Assembly (NCBI GenBank): GCA_900551715.1
Contig: URXG01000057.1
Location: 1 to 17,143 of the forward strand
Length of the DNA: 17,143 nt
Direction of reading: 5' to 3'
Origin: an uncultured Blautia sp.
Lineage (GTDB): Bacteria > Bacillota > Clostridia > Lachnospirales > Lachnospiraceae
Shown: one piece after another, positions 6,418 to 14,409 of the stretch
Layout of the letters: every line of letters begins with the position of its first letter
Position numbering within the stretch: position 1 is the stretch's first letter
Notes under the pieces: generated by a model
Told to the model about the DNA's origin: nothing
Databases searched by the model: none
What the model saw: the letters and a program-made list of their open reading frames with translations, nothing else
Program-made: the position numbers and the translations under genes

Positions 6418-8016
6418 TTATTTTCTTTCATATACGGTCATTCCCCCCAGAATGGTCATATCAACCTTTGTGGTTTTAATATCATCCGGATGTATCTTAT
6501 AGATATCTTTTTCCAGAATCACAAAATCCGCATGTTTGCCCACCTCAATGGTTCCGTTCTCTTCTTCTGTATAAGAAGCATAGGCAGCATATTTTGTAAA
6601 AAGTTTTACAGCCTCATCCACAGTCAGCTTTTCGGAAGGGAGCCACCCTTTCTCCGGCTGTCCGTTGATGTTTTTGCGTGTCACTGCAAAATAAATATTT
6701 TCCATAGAATCAAAACTTACCACCGGTGCATCAGATCCACCGGAAGTATGAATTCCCAGATCCAGCATGGTTTTCCATGCATAGATTCCCTTCATACGCT
6801 GTGCACCAATGGCAGGTTCTACTGTATTCATATCCAGATCCACAAAAACCGGCTGGATATACGCCAGAATATCCTCTTCTGCCATTTCTTTCAGAATACG
6901 CGGATTGGTGATCTGGCAATGTACGATACCATGACGACCTTTGACGTTCGATTTACGGTATGATGAATTTTTGATTGCCTTTATTACCATATCCATAGCT
7001 CTGTCACCAATACAATGTACCGCTGCCTGCATCTGATTCTGATCAAACAATTCAAACAATCCGTCCAGCTCTTCCTGACTGAAAATGATGATTCCTGTAT
7101 TATCCGGATCATCTTCATAGGGTTCATTCATGGCTGCTGTACGGGCTCCCAGAGAGCCATCCTGTATCAGTTTCACCGGTCCGATAGTAAAATGTTCCCC
7201 CTTCTGGCCTGTACGGTAACCTTCCTTAATAAAATTCCTGACATCTTCTGCCCTTTCAAAAAGGCACTGTTCATAGTGACGGATGTTCAGTTCTCCTCTG
7301 TGATCCAGTGCCTGGAACGCAGCCATCGTTCTTTTCCAGTTTTTCCCCGGAAGGGCAGCCAAGTCATCCGACTGTACCCCTGTAAATCCACTTTCATTTA
7401 ATTTCTGTGCACTGTATTTAATATAATTTTCTACTTCTTCCTGTGCAGGTGCATCCAGTACTGAATAATAAAACTGTACTGCATTTTCTTTGATAAGACC
7501 GGTCTTAAGATCCACATCTCTGGCAATCTCATCAAATTCTCTGATCTTCTGTAGTTTCTCAAGACCAGGTGTATTACATACTGCAACATGGCCGCACACT
7601 CTTACCATGATAATAGGAATCTCTGAAGAAATTCCATCCAGGTCTTTTTTGCAGGGATAACGGGGAACCTCAAAATGTTCTTCGTTCCAGCCTCTGCAGT
7701 ACAGCCAGCTTAATTTTCCTTTGTTGTCCCGGATCTTTTTTCTTGCAGCCTCCAGCATATCTTCCACGCTTCTGCAGTCAAAAAGCTTTACAGAGTTTTC
7801 CACATATGCGTAGTTAAGCATATGCATATGTGAATCTACAAAACCAGGAAGAAGCAGTCTTCCCTGAAGGTCTGTTCTGTCTTTACATGAAATTGCCTCT
7901 GCGTCTCTGTTACTTCCCACAAAAGCAATCCTGCCATCTTTGATTCCTACTGCTTCTGCTACTGTATCCTGATCATCCAATGTACGAATACATCCGTTAA
8001 AAAAAATCCTGTCCAC
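6418..8016 (-). CDS. YtcJ-like metal-dependent amidohydrolase (Amidohydro_3 type)
   Basis: A predicted cytosolic hydrolase of C-N bonds in the amidohydrolase superfamily, 532 residues, matching the YtcJ-type length. The N-terminal beta-sandwich segment includes GIKDGRIAFVG. The metal site begins at LPGFVDSHMHM, with the HxH pair His63 and His65. Further family landmarks are KLIQDGSLGARTA, AVHCIGDRAMD, HGIVHCQI and GGSDAPV (metal-ligand Asp), then the C-terminal return of the sandwich, GKHADFVILEKD. The start codon is GTG (8014-8016), with an AGAAGGAG site seven bases upstream, which supports it over later ATGs. It follows the AGCS symporter by 60 bp without a visible terminator, so the two are probably cotranscribed. 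The substrate is unknown; N-acyl or N-formyl amino acids would fit the neighbour, by inference only. Confidence 0.9.
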   Translation of the reverse strand: MDRIFFNGCIRTLDDQDTVAEAVGIKDGRIAFVGSNRDAEAISCKDRTDLQGRLLLPGFVDSHMHMLNYAYVENSVKLFDCRSVEDMLEAARKKIRDNKGKLSWLYCRGWNEEHFEVPRYPCKKDLDGISSEIPIIMVRVCGHVAVCNTPGLEKLQKIREFDEIARDVDLKTGLIKENAVQFYYSVLDAPAQEEVENYIKYSAQKLNESGFTGVQSDDLAALPGKNWKRTMAAFQALDHRGELNIRHYEQCLFERAEDVRNFIKEGYRTGQKGEHFTIGPVKLIQDGSLGARTAAMNEPYEDDPDNTGIIIFSQEELDGLFELFDQNQMQAAVHCIGDRAMDMVIKAIKNSSYRKSNVKGRHGIVHCQITNPRILKEMAEEDILAYIQPVFVDLDMNTVEPAIGAQRMKGIYAWKTMLDLGIHTSGGSDAPVVSFDSMENIYFAVTRKNINGQPEKGWLPSEKLTVDEAVKLFTKYAAYASYTEEENGTIEVGKHADFVILEKDIYKIHPDDIKTTKVDMTILGGMTVYERK

Positions 8017-8076
8017 TTTTATTCTCCTTCTCTGAGAATCCCTGTTGTTATTTCTCTGTTATTGCCTGTTCTTTTA

Positions 8077-9528
8077 TTATTTCTGTTCTTTTGCTTTTTT
8101 GTCTTCATAGAAAAGCTCAAAATCTTCATCTACTTTACCAATTCCCATATAACGGGCTTTGTAGTCCTTCAGAAGTTTGAAGAACGTACCACTTAACAGA
8201 AACAGTGTAGCTACATTTACGAAAGTAGGGAACACTGTGGTAAAATCAGCAATCACCCAAAGCTGTGCAGGTGTACCATTTCCATAGAGGGTCAGAACCG
8301 TTACCAGCATTCCCCATAATGGTGTACCAAGTACAAAAACTTTCTCCGCAATCTTCAGAATCTTCTCATTTCCCTTCAGCCAGTGTTTCAGAATAACACT
8401 GTAATATGTAAACCACCCTGTAGATGTAGTAAGACCGAATAAAAAAATACTGATGGCGATCAGTGCTCTGGCTACGGAACCCATACCAGATTCAAATGCA
8501 GTAAGAGTCAGCTCTGATCCCTGAAGTCCGGAATTCCAGTAACCGGTAACAATAACGACCAATCCTGTCATGGAACATACAACAATCGTATCTGCAAATA
8601 CTTCAAAAGCTCCCATAAGTCCCTGTTTTACCGGATGGTCTGTCTTTGCAGATGCATGGATCATAGGTGAAGTTCCCCATCCTGCTTCATTGCTGTATAC
8701 AGAACGTGCAAAACCAAGACGCATGGCAGTTGCCACACCAGCTCCCAGAAATCCACCAACTGCTGCCTGTGCTGTAAATGCACCTTTGAAAATCATATAA
8801 AAAGCTTCCGGAAGTTTATCTGCATTCATGAGCAGAATGATCACTGACCCCAGAATATACAGAAGACACATGACCGGTGTCAGATAAGATGAGATCACTC
8901 CTACTTTCTTTACGCCGCCGATAATGATCAGGTAGATTGCCAGTACATACAGAACAGATGGAATAATGTACGGTAATTTAAAAGTACTTCCTACTGCCTC
9001 AGAAACAGTAAAGTTCTGAAGAGTGATAAACCAGGTCATAAAAATACATCCACCAAACAGTACTGCAAAAACCTTCCAGAATGGAAGTTTCTTTTCATCT
9101 CCCAGACCTTTCTGCATGTAATAGGTAGGTCCACCCAGAAATTCCCCATTGGGCTGTTTTTCTCTGTAATACACTGCCAGTGTTACTTCTGTCATTTTGA
9201 TGATCATAGCCAGAAGCGCAGCAATCCACAGCCAGAACAGTGCTCCTGGTCCACCAGTTGCAATGGCTGTTGCCACACCGGACATATTGGATACACCAAC
9301 AGTTCCTCCAATGGCAATGGAAATTGCCTGGAAAGGTGTCAGATTCTTACCGTCGTCTCCACCTCCCTGACGTCTTTCTTTATTGAACATATTTTTCACA
9401 ATATATCCAAAGTGTCGGAATTGAAAAAATCCTGATCTTATTGTCAGATAAATCCCTGTTACCAGTATAGTGATCAGCAAAGGCAATCCCCACATCCAGT
9501 TTGTTAATTTTTCAAAAACTGCAAACAT
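8077..9528 (-). CDS. Sodium:alanine/glycine-type amino acid symporter (AGCS family)
   Basis: A polytopic inner-membrane carrier of 483 residues with many hydrophobic helices, the usual AGCS length. The family importer moves a small neutral amino acid with Na+. Signatures are GVATAIATGGPGALFWLW (84-101), GGPTYYM (132-138) and the long conserved RSVYSNEAGWGTSPMIHASA (275-294), followed by TDHPVKQG. In well-known members the first substrate loop reads GTGNIAGV and the later one NEAGMGS; here they are GTVGVSNMSGV and NEAGWGTS, so this belongs to a divergent subgroup and may carry another substrate. ATG (9526-9528) has an AGGAG site. A good promoter lies upstream, and the amidohydrolase follows 60 bp downstream. 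Confidence 0.92.
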   Translation of the reverse strand: MFAVFEKLTNWMWGLPLLITILVTGIYLTIRSGFFQFRHFGYIVKNMFNKERRQGGGDDGKNLTPFQAISIAIGGTVGVSNMSGVATAIATGGPGALFWLWIAALLAMIIKMTEVTLAVYYREKQPNGEFLGGPTYYMQKGLGDEKKLPFWKVFAVLFGGCIFMTWFITLQNFTVSEAVGSTFKLPYIIPSVLYVLAIYLIIIGGVKKVGVISSYLTPVMCLLYILGSVIILLMNADKLPEAFYMIFKGAFTAQAAVGGFLGAGVATAMRLGFARSVYSNEAGWGTSPMIHASAKTDHPVKQGLMGAFEVFADTIVVCSMTGLVVIVTGYWNSGLQGSELTLTAFESGMGSVARALIAISIFLFGLTTSTGWFTYYSVILKHWLKGNEKILKIAEKVFVLGTPLWGMLVTVLTLYGNGTPAQLWVIADFTTVFPTFVNVATLFLLSGTFFKLLKDYKARYMGIGKVDEDFELFYEDKKAKEQK

Positions 9529-9550
9529 TTTCTCTCTCCTTCTTTTTTAT

Positions 9551-9564
9551 TGCGTATTAACGCA
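9551..9564. promoter_or_regulatory. Small palindrome in the symporter leader
   Basis: TGCGT (9551-9555) and ACGCA (9560-9564) surround ATTA. The site sits between the -10 of the symporter promoter and its ribosome site, close to the expected transcription start. It could be a regulator's operator or merely a weak hairpin; the family cannot be named. Confidence 0.35.
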
Positions 9565-9574
9565 CAGTTACATT

Positions 9575-9603
9575 AGTATAGCATAATTTTGCGTCTGTAT
9601 CCA
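9575..9603 (-). promoter_or_regulatory. Promoter of the symporter-amidohydrolase unit
   Basis: On the minus strand TGGATA (9598-9603) is separated by 17 bases from TATACT (9575-9580). Both hexamers match the vegetative consensus well (four and five of six). The start codon lies about 47 bases downstream of the -10. Confidence 0.7.
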
Positions 9604-9634
9604 CTGTTTTTTCCAAAACATGCATAAAAATGCA

Positions 9635-9663
9635 AAAAAGACCACAAACCCACAAGGATCTGC
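9635..9663 (-). terminator. Possible weak terminator after the Na/Pi cotransporter
   Basis: On the minus strand AGATCC and GGTCT can pair with one bulged base, and are followed by T6. The stem is short and the loop long, so this is a tentative call; it is the only terminator-like sequence between the cotransporter and the symporter promoter. Confidence 0.3.
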
Positions 9664-9680
9664 GATCTTATTTTGTATTT

Positions 9681-11489
9681 TTATTCCACTTCTTCCGGCT
9701 CCATGCTCACTACATGTCCCTCAATCTTATCCAGATCATATTTCTCGCTGTATTCTTTATAATAAGAACGGTATTCTTCACTGTCTGTAGGATAGATTTT
9801 GGAGTTATGGATATGAATATCCGAATTGTTTTCGCCACTCTTCATAAGAGCTACCATGGCACTGGCACAATGGGCTGCGATACGTCCAAAACTGTTAAGG
9901 ATATCATTAAATACAGTACCTTCTTCCAGACCACAGTGTCCCTCGCTGAGACGTTCTACATGATGAAACTTCAGTTCGTCACACATATCTGTGATCACAA
10001 CGCCCAGCGGTGACACTCTCTGTGCAGCTTCTTTGTCATCGTTCATAAACGCATTGCAGGTGATGTTGATCTCCTCACGAACTGCTTCCATAACAATATT
10101 CAGTTCATCCCAGGCTGCCGGTGAAAAATCTGTATGATTGTCATGCATCTCATTGGACATATGTGCAATATAGGAGGCATGATCTCCAATCCTCTCAAAG
10201 TCATTGATGGTGTGGAGATACAGAGAAACCTGTCTTGTCTGAGCTGTATTCATCTCACGTTTAGTCAGCTGAACCAGATATTCGCCAAGACGGCTCTCGT
10301 ATTTATCAATCAGATTTTCTTTACGCTGTACTTTATCAAACTTGTCCTGCTGATAATTATTCAGAAGGTTCATAGCTCTGTTGACATTCTTACGGAGTTT
10401 CTTTGCCATACCGTTCATTGCACGGTGGCACTGTCCAATAGCCAGAGCAGGATAGTTGATAAGACGCTCTTCAAGAAGATCAAAGTCTGCCTCGTCCTCC
10501 AGTTCCTCTGCACTGTCTTTAACCAGATAGCATACCAGTTTCTCAAGCTTCGGAATAAACGGAAACAGGACAACAACCGTAGCTACTCGGAAAATTGTGT
10601 TCAATGCCGCAATATACACCGGTGTCATGACCATATCCATAAATCCGAAATGTACAATAGCATCGACGCTGTAAAAAATCACTGACCACATGATCAGACC
10701 AAAAAGGTCATTGAGCAAATATACAAGAGCTGTTCTCTTACCATTCTTGTTGGCACCGATAGCTGAAATCAGTACCGGACAGGCTGCTCCTACACCAATA
10801 CCAAGAACGATAGGAAATGCACTTGCAAATGTGAGAAGACCTGTTACAGAAAGTGCCTGAAGTACACCTACAGTAGCAGATGCACTCTGCAGTACTGCTG
10901 TAAACAGAATACCTACCAGAATGCCGGCCAGCGGATTAGAAAACATGGTGAGCATATCCGTAAATGCAGCACTTTCTTTCAAAGGTGCCACTGCGCCACT
11001 CATTGTCTGCATTCCTGTCATAAGAATGGAAAATCCCAACATGATATTTCCTATGTTCTTATGTACGGATCTCTTACAAACCATACGCAGAATTATACCA
11101 ATCACTGCTACTACGGATGAAATAGTTGCAGTGGAAAGAATGCTTGCAATGCCACCGGACCCCTGAATATAGGACAGACAAAGAATCCATCCTGTAATAC
11201 TGGTACCGATATTGGCTCCCATGATGATACCGATGGCCTGTTTCAGCTTCATCATACCGGAGTTTACAAAACCGATAACCATAACAGTAGTTGCCGAAGA
11301 TGACTGTATTACACTGGTTACTCCTGTACCAAGTGCGACACCTTTAAGGGGAGTATTAGTCATTTTGTACAGAAAAGCTTCCAGCTTGTTGCCTGCAACA
11401 GACTTCAGACCATCACCCATCAGTGACATTCCGAATAAAAATAGCGCTACTCCACTCAGCAAAGATAAGACCATTGAAAATATTGCCAT
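9681..11489 (-). CDS. Na/phosphate cotransporter family protein with C-terminal PhoU domain
   Basis: A membrane transporter of 602 residues in the NptA/YjbB (Na/Pi cotransporter II-related) family. The membrane half (about 1-320) contains the inverted-repeat hallmarks QSSSATT at 62-68 and QSASAT at 201-206, plus GANIGTS at 91-97. The soluble C-terminal half (about 340-560) is helical and PhoU-like, with HTINDFERIGDHASYIAHM and many charged heptads. PhoU domains bind metal clusters and modulate phosphate transport, so the fusion probably couples flux to internal phosphate; that step is inference. ATG (11487-11489) has an AGGAG site seven bases upstream. It appears monocistronic; only a weak imperfect hairpin with a T6 run (about 9635-9663) follows. 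No other pho genes are in view. Confidence 0.92.
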   Translation of the reverse strand: MAIFSMVLSLLSGVALFLFGMSLMGDGLKSVAGNKLEAFLYKMTNTPLKGVALGTGVTSVIQSSSATTVMVIGFVNSGMMKLKQAIGIIMGANIGTSITGWILCLSYIQGSGGIASILSTATISSVVAVIGIILRMVCKRSVHKNIGNIMLGFSILMTGMQTMSGAVAPLKESAAFTDMLTMFSNPLAGILVGILFTAVLQSASATVGVLQALSVTGLLTFASAFPIVLGIGVGAACPVLISAIGANKNGKRTALVYLLNDLFGLIMWSVIFYSVDAIVHFGFMDMVMTPVYIAALNTIFRVATVVVLFPFIPKLEKLVCYLVKDSAEELEDEADFDLLEERLINYPALAIGQCHRAMNGMAKKLRKNVNRAMNLLNNYQQDKFDKVQRKENLIDKYESRLGEYLVQLTKREMNTAQTRQVSLYLHTINDFERIGDHASYIAHMSNEMHDNHTDFSPAAWDELNIVMEAVREEINITCNAFMNDDKEAAQRVSPLGVVITDMCDELKFHHVERLSEGHCGLEEGTVFNDILNSFGRIAAHCASAMVALMKSGENNSDIHIHNSKIYPTDSEEYRSYYKEYSEKYDLDKIEGHVVSMEPEEVE

Positions 11490-11514
11490 AATTTTCTCCT
11501 CTGTTCTTCACGAT

Positions 11515-11543
11515 AATTTAACATATTTTTTGCTTATTTTTAA
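11515..11543 (-). promoter_or_regulatory. Candidate promoter of the Na/Pi cotransporter
   Basis: On the minus strand TTAAAA (11538-11543) is 17 bases from TAAATT (11515-11520), which is preceded by TGT, giving an extended -10. It lies about 26 bases upstream of the start codon, leaving a short leader with the AGGAG site. Confidence 0.6.
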
Positions 11544-11658
11544 CGTTGCCTTTTTTATTATGCCATATCAATCCACTGATTACAATTATATTTTTATCGG
11601 ATGAGCACACTTTTTCTGTTATTGTAAGTATACAATCCGCTTCCTGTGTTCTTAATAA

Positions 11659-11916
11659 TCTGAATATTTTCCAGAATTTCAGAATTATTTTTTCAATATC
11701 GCCCGCGCATCAACAAATGCAGTTTTTGATCTGATATATCTAAAAATTAGCCAGTTCAAAAGGATCAATGAAATTTTTGGACACGAAAAAGGCGACGAAC
11801 TTCTTCGGCACAACCTTCTTCCGGAGCATAAACTTCTGGATACTGTACAAAATGCTCTGTACATGGGATTTTGGCAGAAAACATGCCAAAACACCTCGAG
11901 GGATGTTGCCTACTGA
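11659..11916 (+). pseudogene. Remnant of a GGDEF-domain (diguanylate cyclase-type) gene
   Basis: This plus-strand frame runs from just after a TAA (11656-11658) to a TGA (11914-11916), about 85 codons with no usable start codon. Its middle part reads FDLIYLKISQFKRINEI followed by FGHEKGDELLRH. That matches the opening of GGDEF domains, whose typical form is a hydrophobic strand, D/N-x-x-x-FKxINDxFGHxxGDxLL. The upstream YFFNIAR also fits the start of such domains. The catalytic GGDEF loop and the rest of the domain are missing; after LLRH the sequence no longer follows the family. It is the only coding-like sequence on the plus strand, between divergent-looking leftovers of intergenic DNA, and is best read as a decayed or deleted signalling gene. 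The stem-loop at 11936-11981 may once have been its terminator. Confidence 0.65.
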
Positions 11917-11935
11917 ATAGTTACATCTGTCAAAT

Positions 11936-11981
11936 AAAACAGGAGATCCTGCCAGTTCTTACTGATAAGATCTCCTGTTTT
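11936..11981. terminator. Intrinsic terminator, probably bidirectional
   Basis: AAAACAGGAGATC (11936-11948) and GATCTCCTGTTTT (11969-11981) form a perfect 13-base stem with a 20-base loop. On the minus strand it begins immediately after the stop codon of the gene at 11982 and ends in TTTTATTT. On the plus strand the exit arm also ends in five Ts, 20 bases after the GGDEF remnant. Confidence 0.85.
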
Positions 11982-12950
11982 TCAGCGAATATAAATTCCA
12001 TCCGGTCCCTGGAAGCTGTCTTCCGGTGCAGATGTACTGTTTTTTGATTTTGATGCCACTTCTGCAGCTTTTGTGTAATCCTCTCTGATCAGTTCCTGAA
12101 GAAGTTCTGCCGGCATCCCCATCCGTATCTTCCTTCTATCCGGTTCTCTGTATTCCTGTGGAAAATAAGGGGCTTCCAGAACGATCTCTGCATTATCATC
12201 ATGGAAATAAAGCCCGGTTCCCTGATCCAGAAAAAGTTCGCGCATGGGACTATAATAGGATCTGTAAAAATCTTCTCCCATAAACTGCAAGTTCTCACCT
12301 TTTCCAATTCCCGGCTCTCGCACTACTGCACAGAGATAACTATGGTCATAATAGGTCATACACACAGCTGCCGGGTCTGGTACTGTCCCATTAACGCCAC
12401 CGATCTGGTTCAGCTGATCTGTTCCCTTTTTCAGAGCCTGTTCCCTGCGGTTACTGCCGCCTTTGGCTTCCCAGACACTCCATTTGTTTTCGCCAGGAAG
12501 GAAACCGATCATCTCCGGTCTCCATTCGCTTGCGAAGAAATCAATATAACCAGTTCCGTCCATCCTCTGGATGGTATTCAGGTTGGTAAGGTATTCTGTA
12601 TGAAAAAGTTTTCTGCTCAGGAGTTTTGTAAAAAACATCCCCATATAATAAGAAATCAGGCTTTTTTCAGAAGAATCCAGGTAGGCAATACTTTTAGATT
12701 TTCTAAGGCGATCTCCCTCCGTATCCAGTGCATTCTCCACCAGGAAAAGCTTATATACCGCTTCCAACTTTCTTTTTTCCGGGAATAACACCGTCATTCT
12801 CTGAATCGGTAATCCGCAGGTCAGTATTGCATGAAGAAGCTCTTTGTTGGTAAAAGCAAGTTCTACTGTATTGTTGGTAAGACCAGTACTGTTTTTCTGA
12901 TCTTCCAATTCCAGTGACATGGTATAAGTTTTATCTTCTGTTAAAATCAT
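11982..12950 (-). CDS. Uncharacterised protein with a PD-(D/E)XK nuclease-like signature
   Basis: I do not recognise this 322-residue protein as a named family. No signal peptide or membrane helix is evident, so it is probably cytosolic. The central part has a restriction-fold-like pattern: Asp137 in YIDFFA, then after about 23 residues WSVWEAKGG with Glu161-x-Lys163, then an alpha-helical stretch ending GTDQLNQI (Gln179, Gln182). In PD-(D/E)XK nucleases an Asp, then E-x-K, then a helix with Gln occurs in this order and spacing. The N-terminal 130 residues are helical and charged; the C-terminus (about 295-322) looks disordered. ATG (12948-12950) follows an AAAGGA site by about ten bases, with the stop codon of the fibronectin III gene just 18 bases upstream, so translational coupling is likely. 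A strong stem-loop follows directly. The nuclease role is inference. Confidence 0.75.
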   Translation of the reverse strand: MILTEDKTYTMSLELEDQKNSTGLTNNTVELAFTNKELLHAILTCGLPIQRMTVLFPEKRKLEAVYKLFLVENALDTEGDRLRKSKSIAYLDSSEKSLISYYMGMFFTKLLSRKLFHTEYLTNLNTIQRMDGTGYIDFFASEWRPEMIGFLPGENKWSVWEAKGGSNRREQALKKGTDQLNQIGGVNGTVPDPAAVCMTYYDHSYLCAVVREPGIGKGENLQFMGEDFYRSYYSPMRELFLDQGTGLYFHDDNAEIVLEAPYFPQEYREPDRRKIRMGMPAELLQELIREDYTKAAEVASKSKNSTSAPEDSFQGPDGIYIR

Positions 12951-12968
12951 TTTCTTTTTGTCCTTTGT

Positions 12969-14279
12969 TTACATATATGTATTCAGCCAGTTGTAGACTT
13001 TTGCCTGTCTTGTTCTGTAAGTGCCTACCTGACCGCCTGTATCTGTAGACAGTGCTTTATAAATATTCTTGAGTGTGTATGGCTTGGATGTTTTTGCAAG
13101 CACACGAGTCACTGCTCCGTAACCACCCTGATGACGGATATTGATGAACATGCCTACTGCTTTGTGGTCTGTAACTCCGAGTTTGCGGATCTCTGTTTCA
13201 AACTCTTCAATCTGCTCATACATCAATTTGTCCTGGCACTTGATACCTACAGGCGAAGAGATCAGTTTCACAATGATCCTGGCTCTGTTGGTTGTCTTTT
13301 TCAGTTTGTAGCTGGACCAGTTGGCGTTCTGCACATCATTCCATACATACCCCTTTGGATCGTATTTCTTATAAGTTGCCTCTCCCATAGTACTGTGGAT
13401 CAGTTTCAGAAGTCTCTGTGCCTCTGTTGCATACCACTGACCTGCACCGATGGTAATGGCATATTCTGTACTGCTGTTGGTAAATGCCTCTGTAAAATCA
13501 CCATATTTCTGATTTCCATAGACCTGTCCACCTGTCTCCACTGCATAGAGAATCTTTTTCATGACTTCTTTCTGGGTGGCACCAAACTTTGTATTGCTGG
13601 AAGAAGAGAGATCTGTGGTCACCTTATTGCTGACTGTGGCAGCTCCCAGATATTTTACTTTGGCAGCCAGTTTATATGGACGGGAAGTATAGACATACTC
13701 TGTGCCCGGGTCAGCAGTCTTGTCTGCATAGCTGAGTGTACCTGCTGACAGATCTTTTACGATCTTCCAGCTGCCTCCGTCAGCTTTACGGTAAACTCTG
13801 TAACCATCTGCATTCTGCACTTTGTTCCAGTATACATTAACTCTGCTGCTGGATACAGCCTTGATCTTAACCTTGGAAGTCTTAACCGGTCTGGTGGCAA
13901 CAGTCACAGGAGAAAAAGAACTGTAGATTTTTTTGCCTTTCTCTGTGCGGTAAGCCAGAACGTTATATTTGTAGATGGTTCCACTTTTCAGTCCTCTGTC
14001 TGCATAATAAGAAACGGAAGAACCTACCGTCTTTATTCTAGTATATTTCTTATCCGATGAACTCTTACGGTAGATCACATACCCCTTTGCCCTGGAATCT
14101 TTCTTCCATGTAATGGAAACAGCATCAGTGGAAGAACCTTTTACTGTGGACTGTATCTTGGTAGTTCTTATAGAAGTGGCGGCACTGACTGGATATTCTG
14201 TGATCATACTGACGGAAAAAGTCAGGAAAAACATCAGTATAAATGCAGCCCCTTTTCTGATCATATTTTCTTTTTTCAT
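12969..14279 (-). CDS. Secreted protein with two fibronectin III domains and a putative lysozyme-like C-terminal domain
   Basis: 436 residues. The N-terminus is a Sec signal peptide: a lysine-rich start, a hydrophobic core (AAFILMFFLTFSVSM), and probable cleavage after VSA near residue 33. Two fibronectin III-like domains follow at about 35-130 and 132-225, each with a SITWKK/NVYWNK strand, a GYVIYRKS/GYRVYRKA strand and a YKYNVLAY/YVYTSRPY strand. The C-terminal domain (about 232-436) opens with ILYAVETGGQVYG (Glu248) and ITIGAGQWYATEAQ (275-288). That resembles a lysozyme-superfamily core with a catalytic Glu and a G-rich turn, but I cannot name the family. No LPXTG motif or membrane anchor is visible, so it is probably released or bound to the wall. 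ATG (14277-14279) has an AAAGGA site. The nuclease-like gene follows 18 bp downstream in what looks like a two-gene operon. Confidence 0.8.
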   Translation of the reverse strand: MKKENMIRKGAAFILMFFLTFSVSMITEYPVSAATSIRTTKIQSTVKGSSTDAVSITWKKDSRAKGYVIYRKSSSDKKYTRIKTVGSSVSYYADRGLKSGTIYKYNVLAYRTEKGKKIYSSFSPVTVATRPVKTSKVKIKAVSSSRVNVYWNKVQNADGYRVYRKADGGSWKIVKDLSAGTLSYADKTADPGTEYVYTSRPYKLAAKVKYLGAATVSNKVTTDLSSSSNTKFGATQKEVMKKILYAVETGGQVYGNQKYGDFTEAFTNSSTEYAITIGAGQWYATEAQRLLKLIHSTMGEATYKKYDPKGYVWNDVQNANWSSYKLKKTTNRARIIVKLISSPVGIKCQDKLMYEQIEEFETEIRKLGVTDHKAVGMFINIRHQGGYGAVTRVLAKTSKPYTLKNIYKALSTDTGGQVGTYRTRQAKVYNWLNTYM

Positions 14280-14317
14280 AGAATCGTTCCTTTCATGAGA
14301 TTCTTATACCTTTTTAT

Positions 14318-14346
14318 ATTTTAAGAAACCTTCCTGAAAAAAGCAA
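14318..14346 (-). promoter_or_regulatory. Candidate promoter of the fibronectin III gene
   Basis: On the minus strand TTGCTT (14341-14346) lies 17 bases before TAAAAT (14318-14323), about 38 bases upstream of the start codon. A second possible -35, TTGACT, is at 14392-14397 but has only a poor -10 in the AT-rich tract beyond it. The leader contains no other clear element. Confidence 0.5.
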
Positions 14347-14409
14347 GTAAATTTTACATTTTTTTTAAATTTATTAATTTTGTATTACTTTAGTCAACTA
14401 TTAAAAACT

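Larger units (their letters stand above)
11490..11981. other. 492-bp stretch without an intact gene
   Basis: From left to right it holds the promoter and leader of the Na/Pi cotransporter (11490-11543), AT-rich sequence with no recognisable feature (11544-11658), a plus-strand GGDEF-type gene fragment (11659-11916), and a 13-bp stem-loop that closes the gene to the right (11936-11981). It is the longest gene-free stretch in the window. Confidence 0.7.

Noticed and set aside
11546..11734. 62-residue plus-strand frame upstream of the GGDEF remnant
   Set aside because: It overlaps the remnant in another frame, has no ribosome site, and its hydrophobic AT-driven composition is what random AT-rich sequence gives. 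A frameshifted continuation of the remnant was considered but shows no family match.
11685..11894. 69-residue minus-strand frame opposite the GGDEF remnant
   Set aside because: Arg/Ser/Cys-rich antisense translation of the remnant with no start signals.
13131..13748. 205-residue plus-strand frame opposite the fibronectin III gene
   Set aside because: Cysteine-rich shadow frame without ribosome site; the minus-strand gene has a signal peptide and domain structure.
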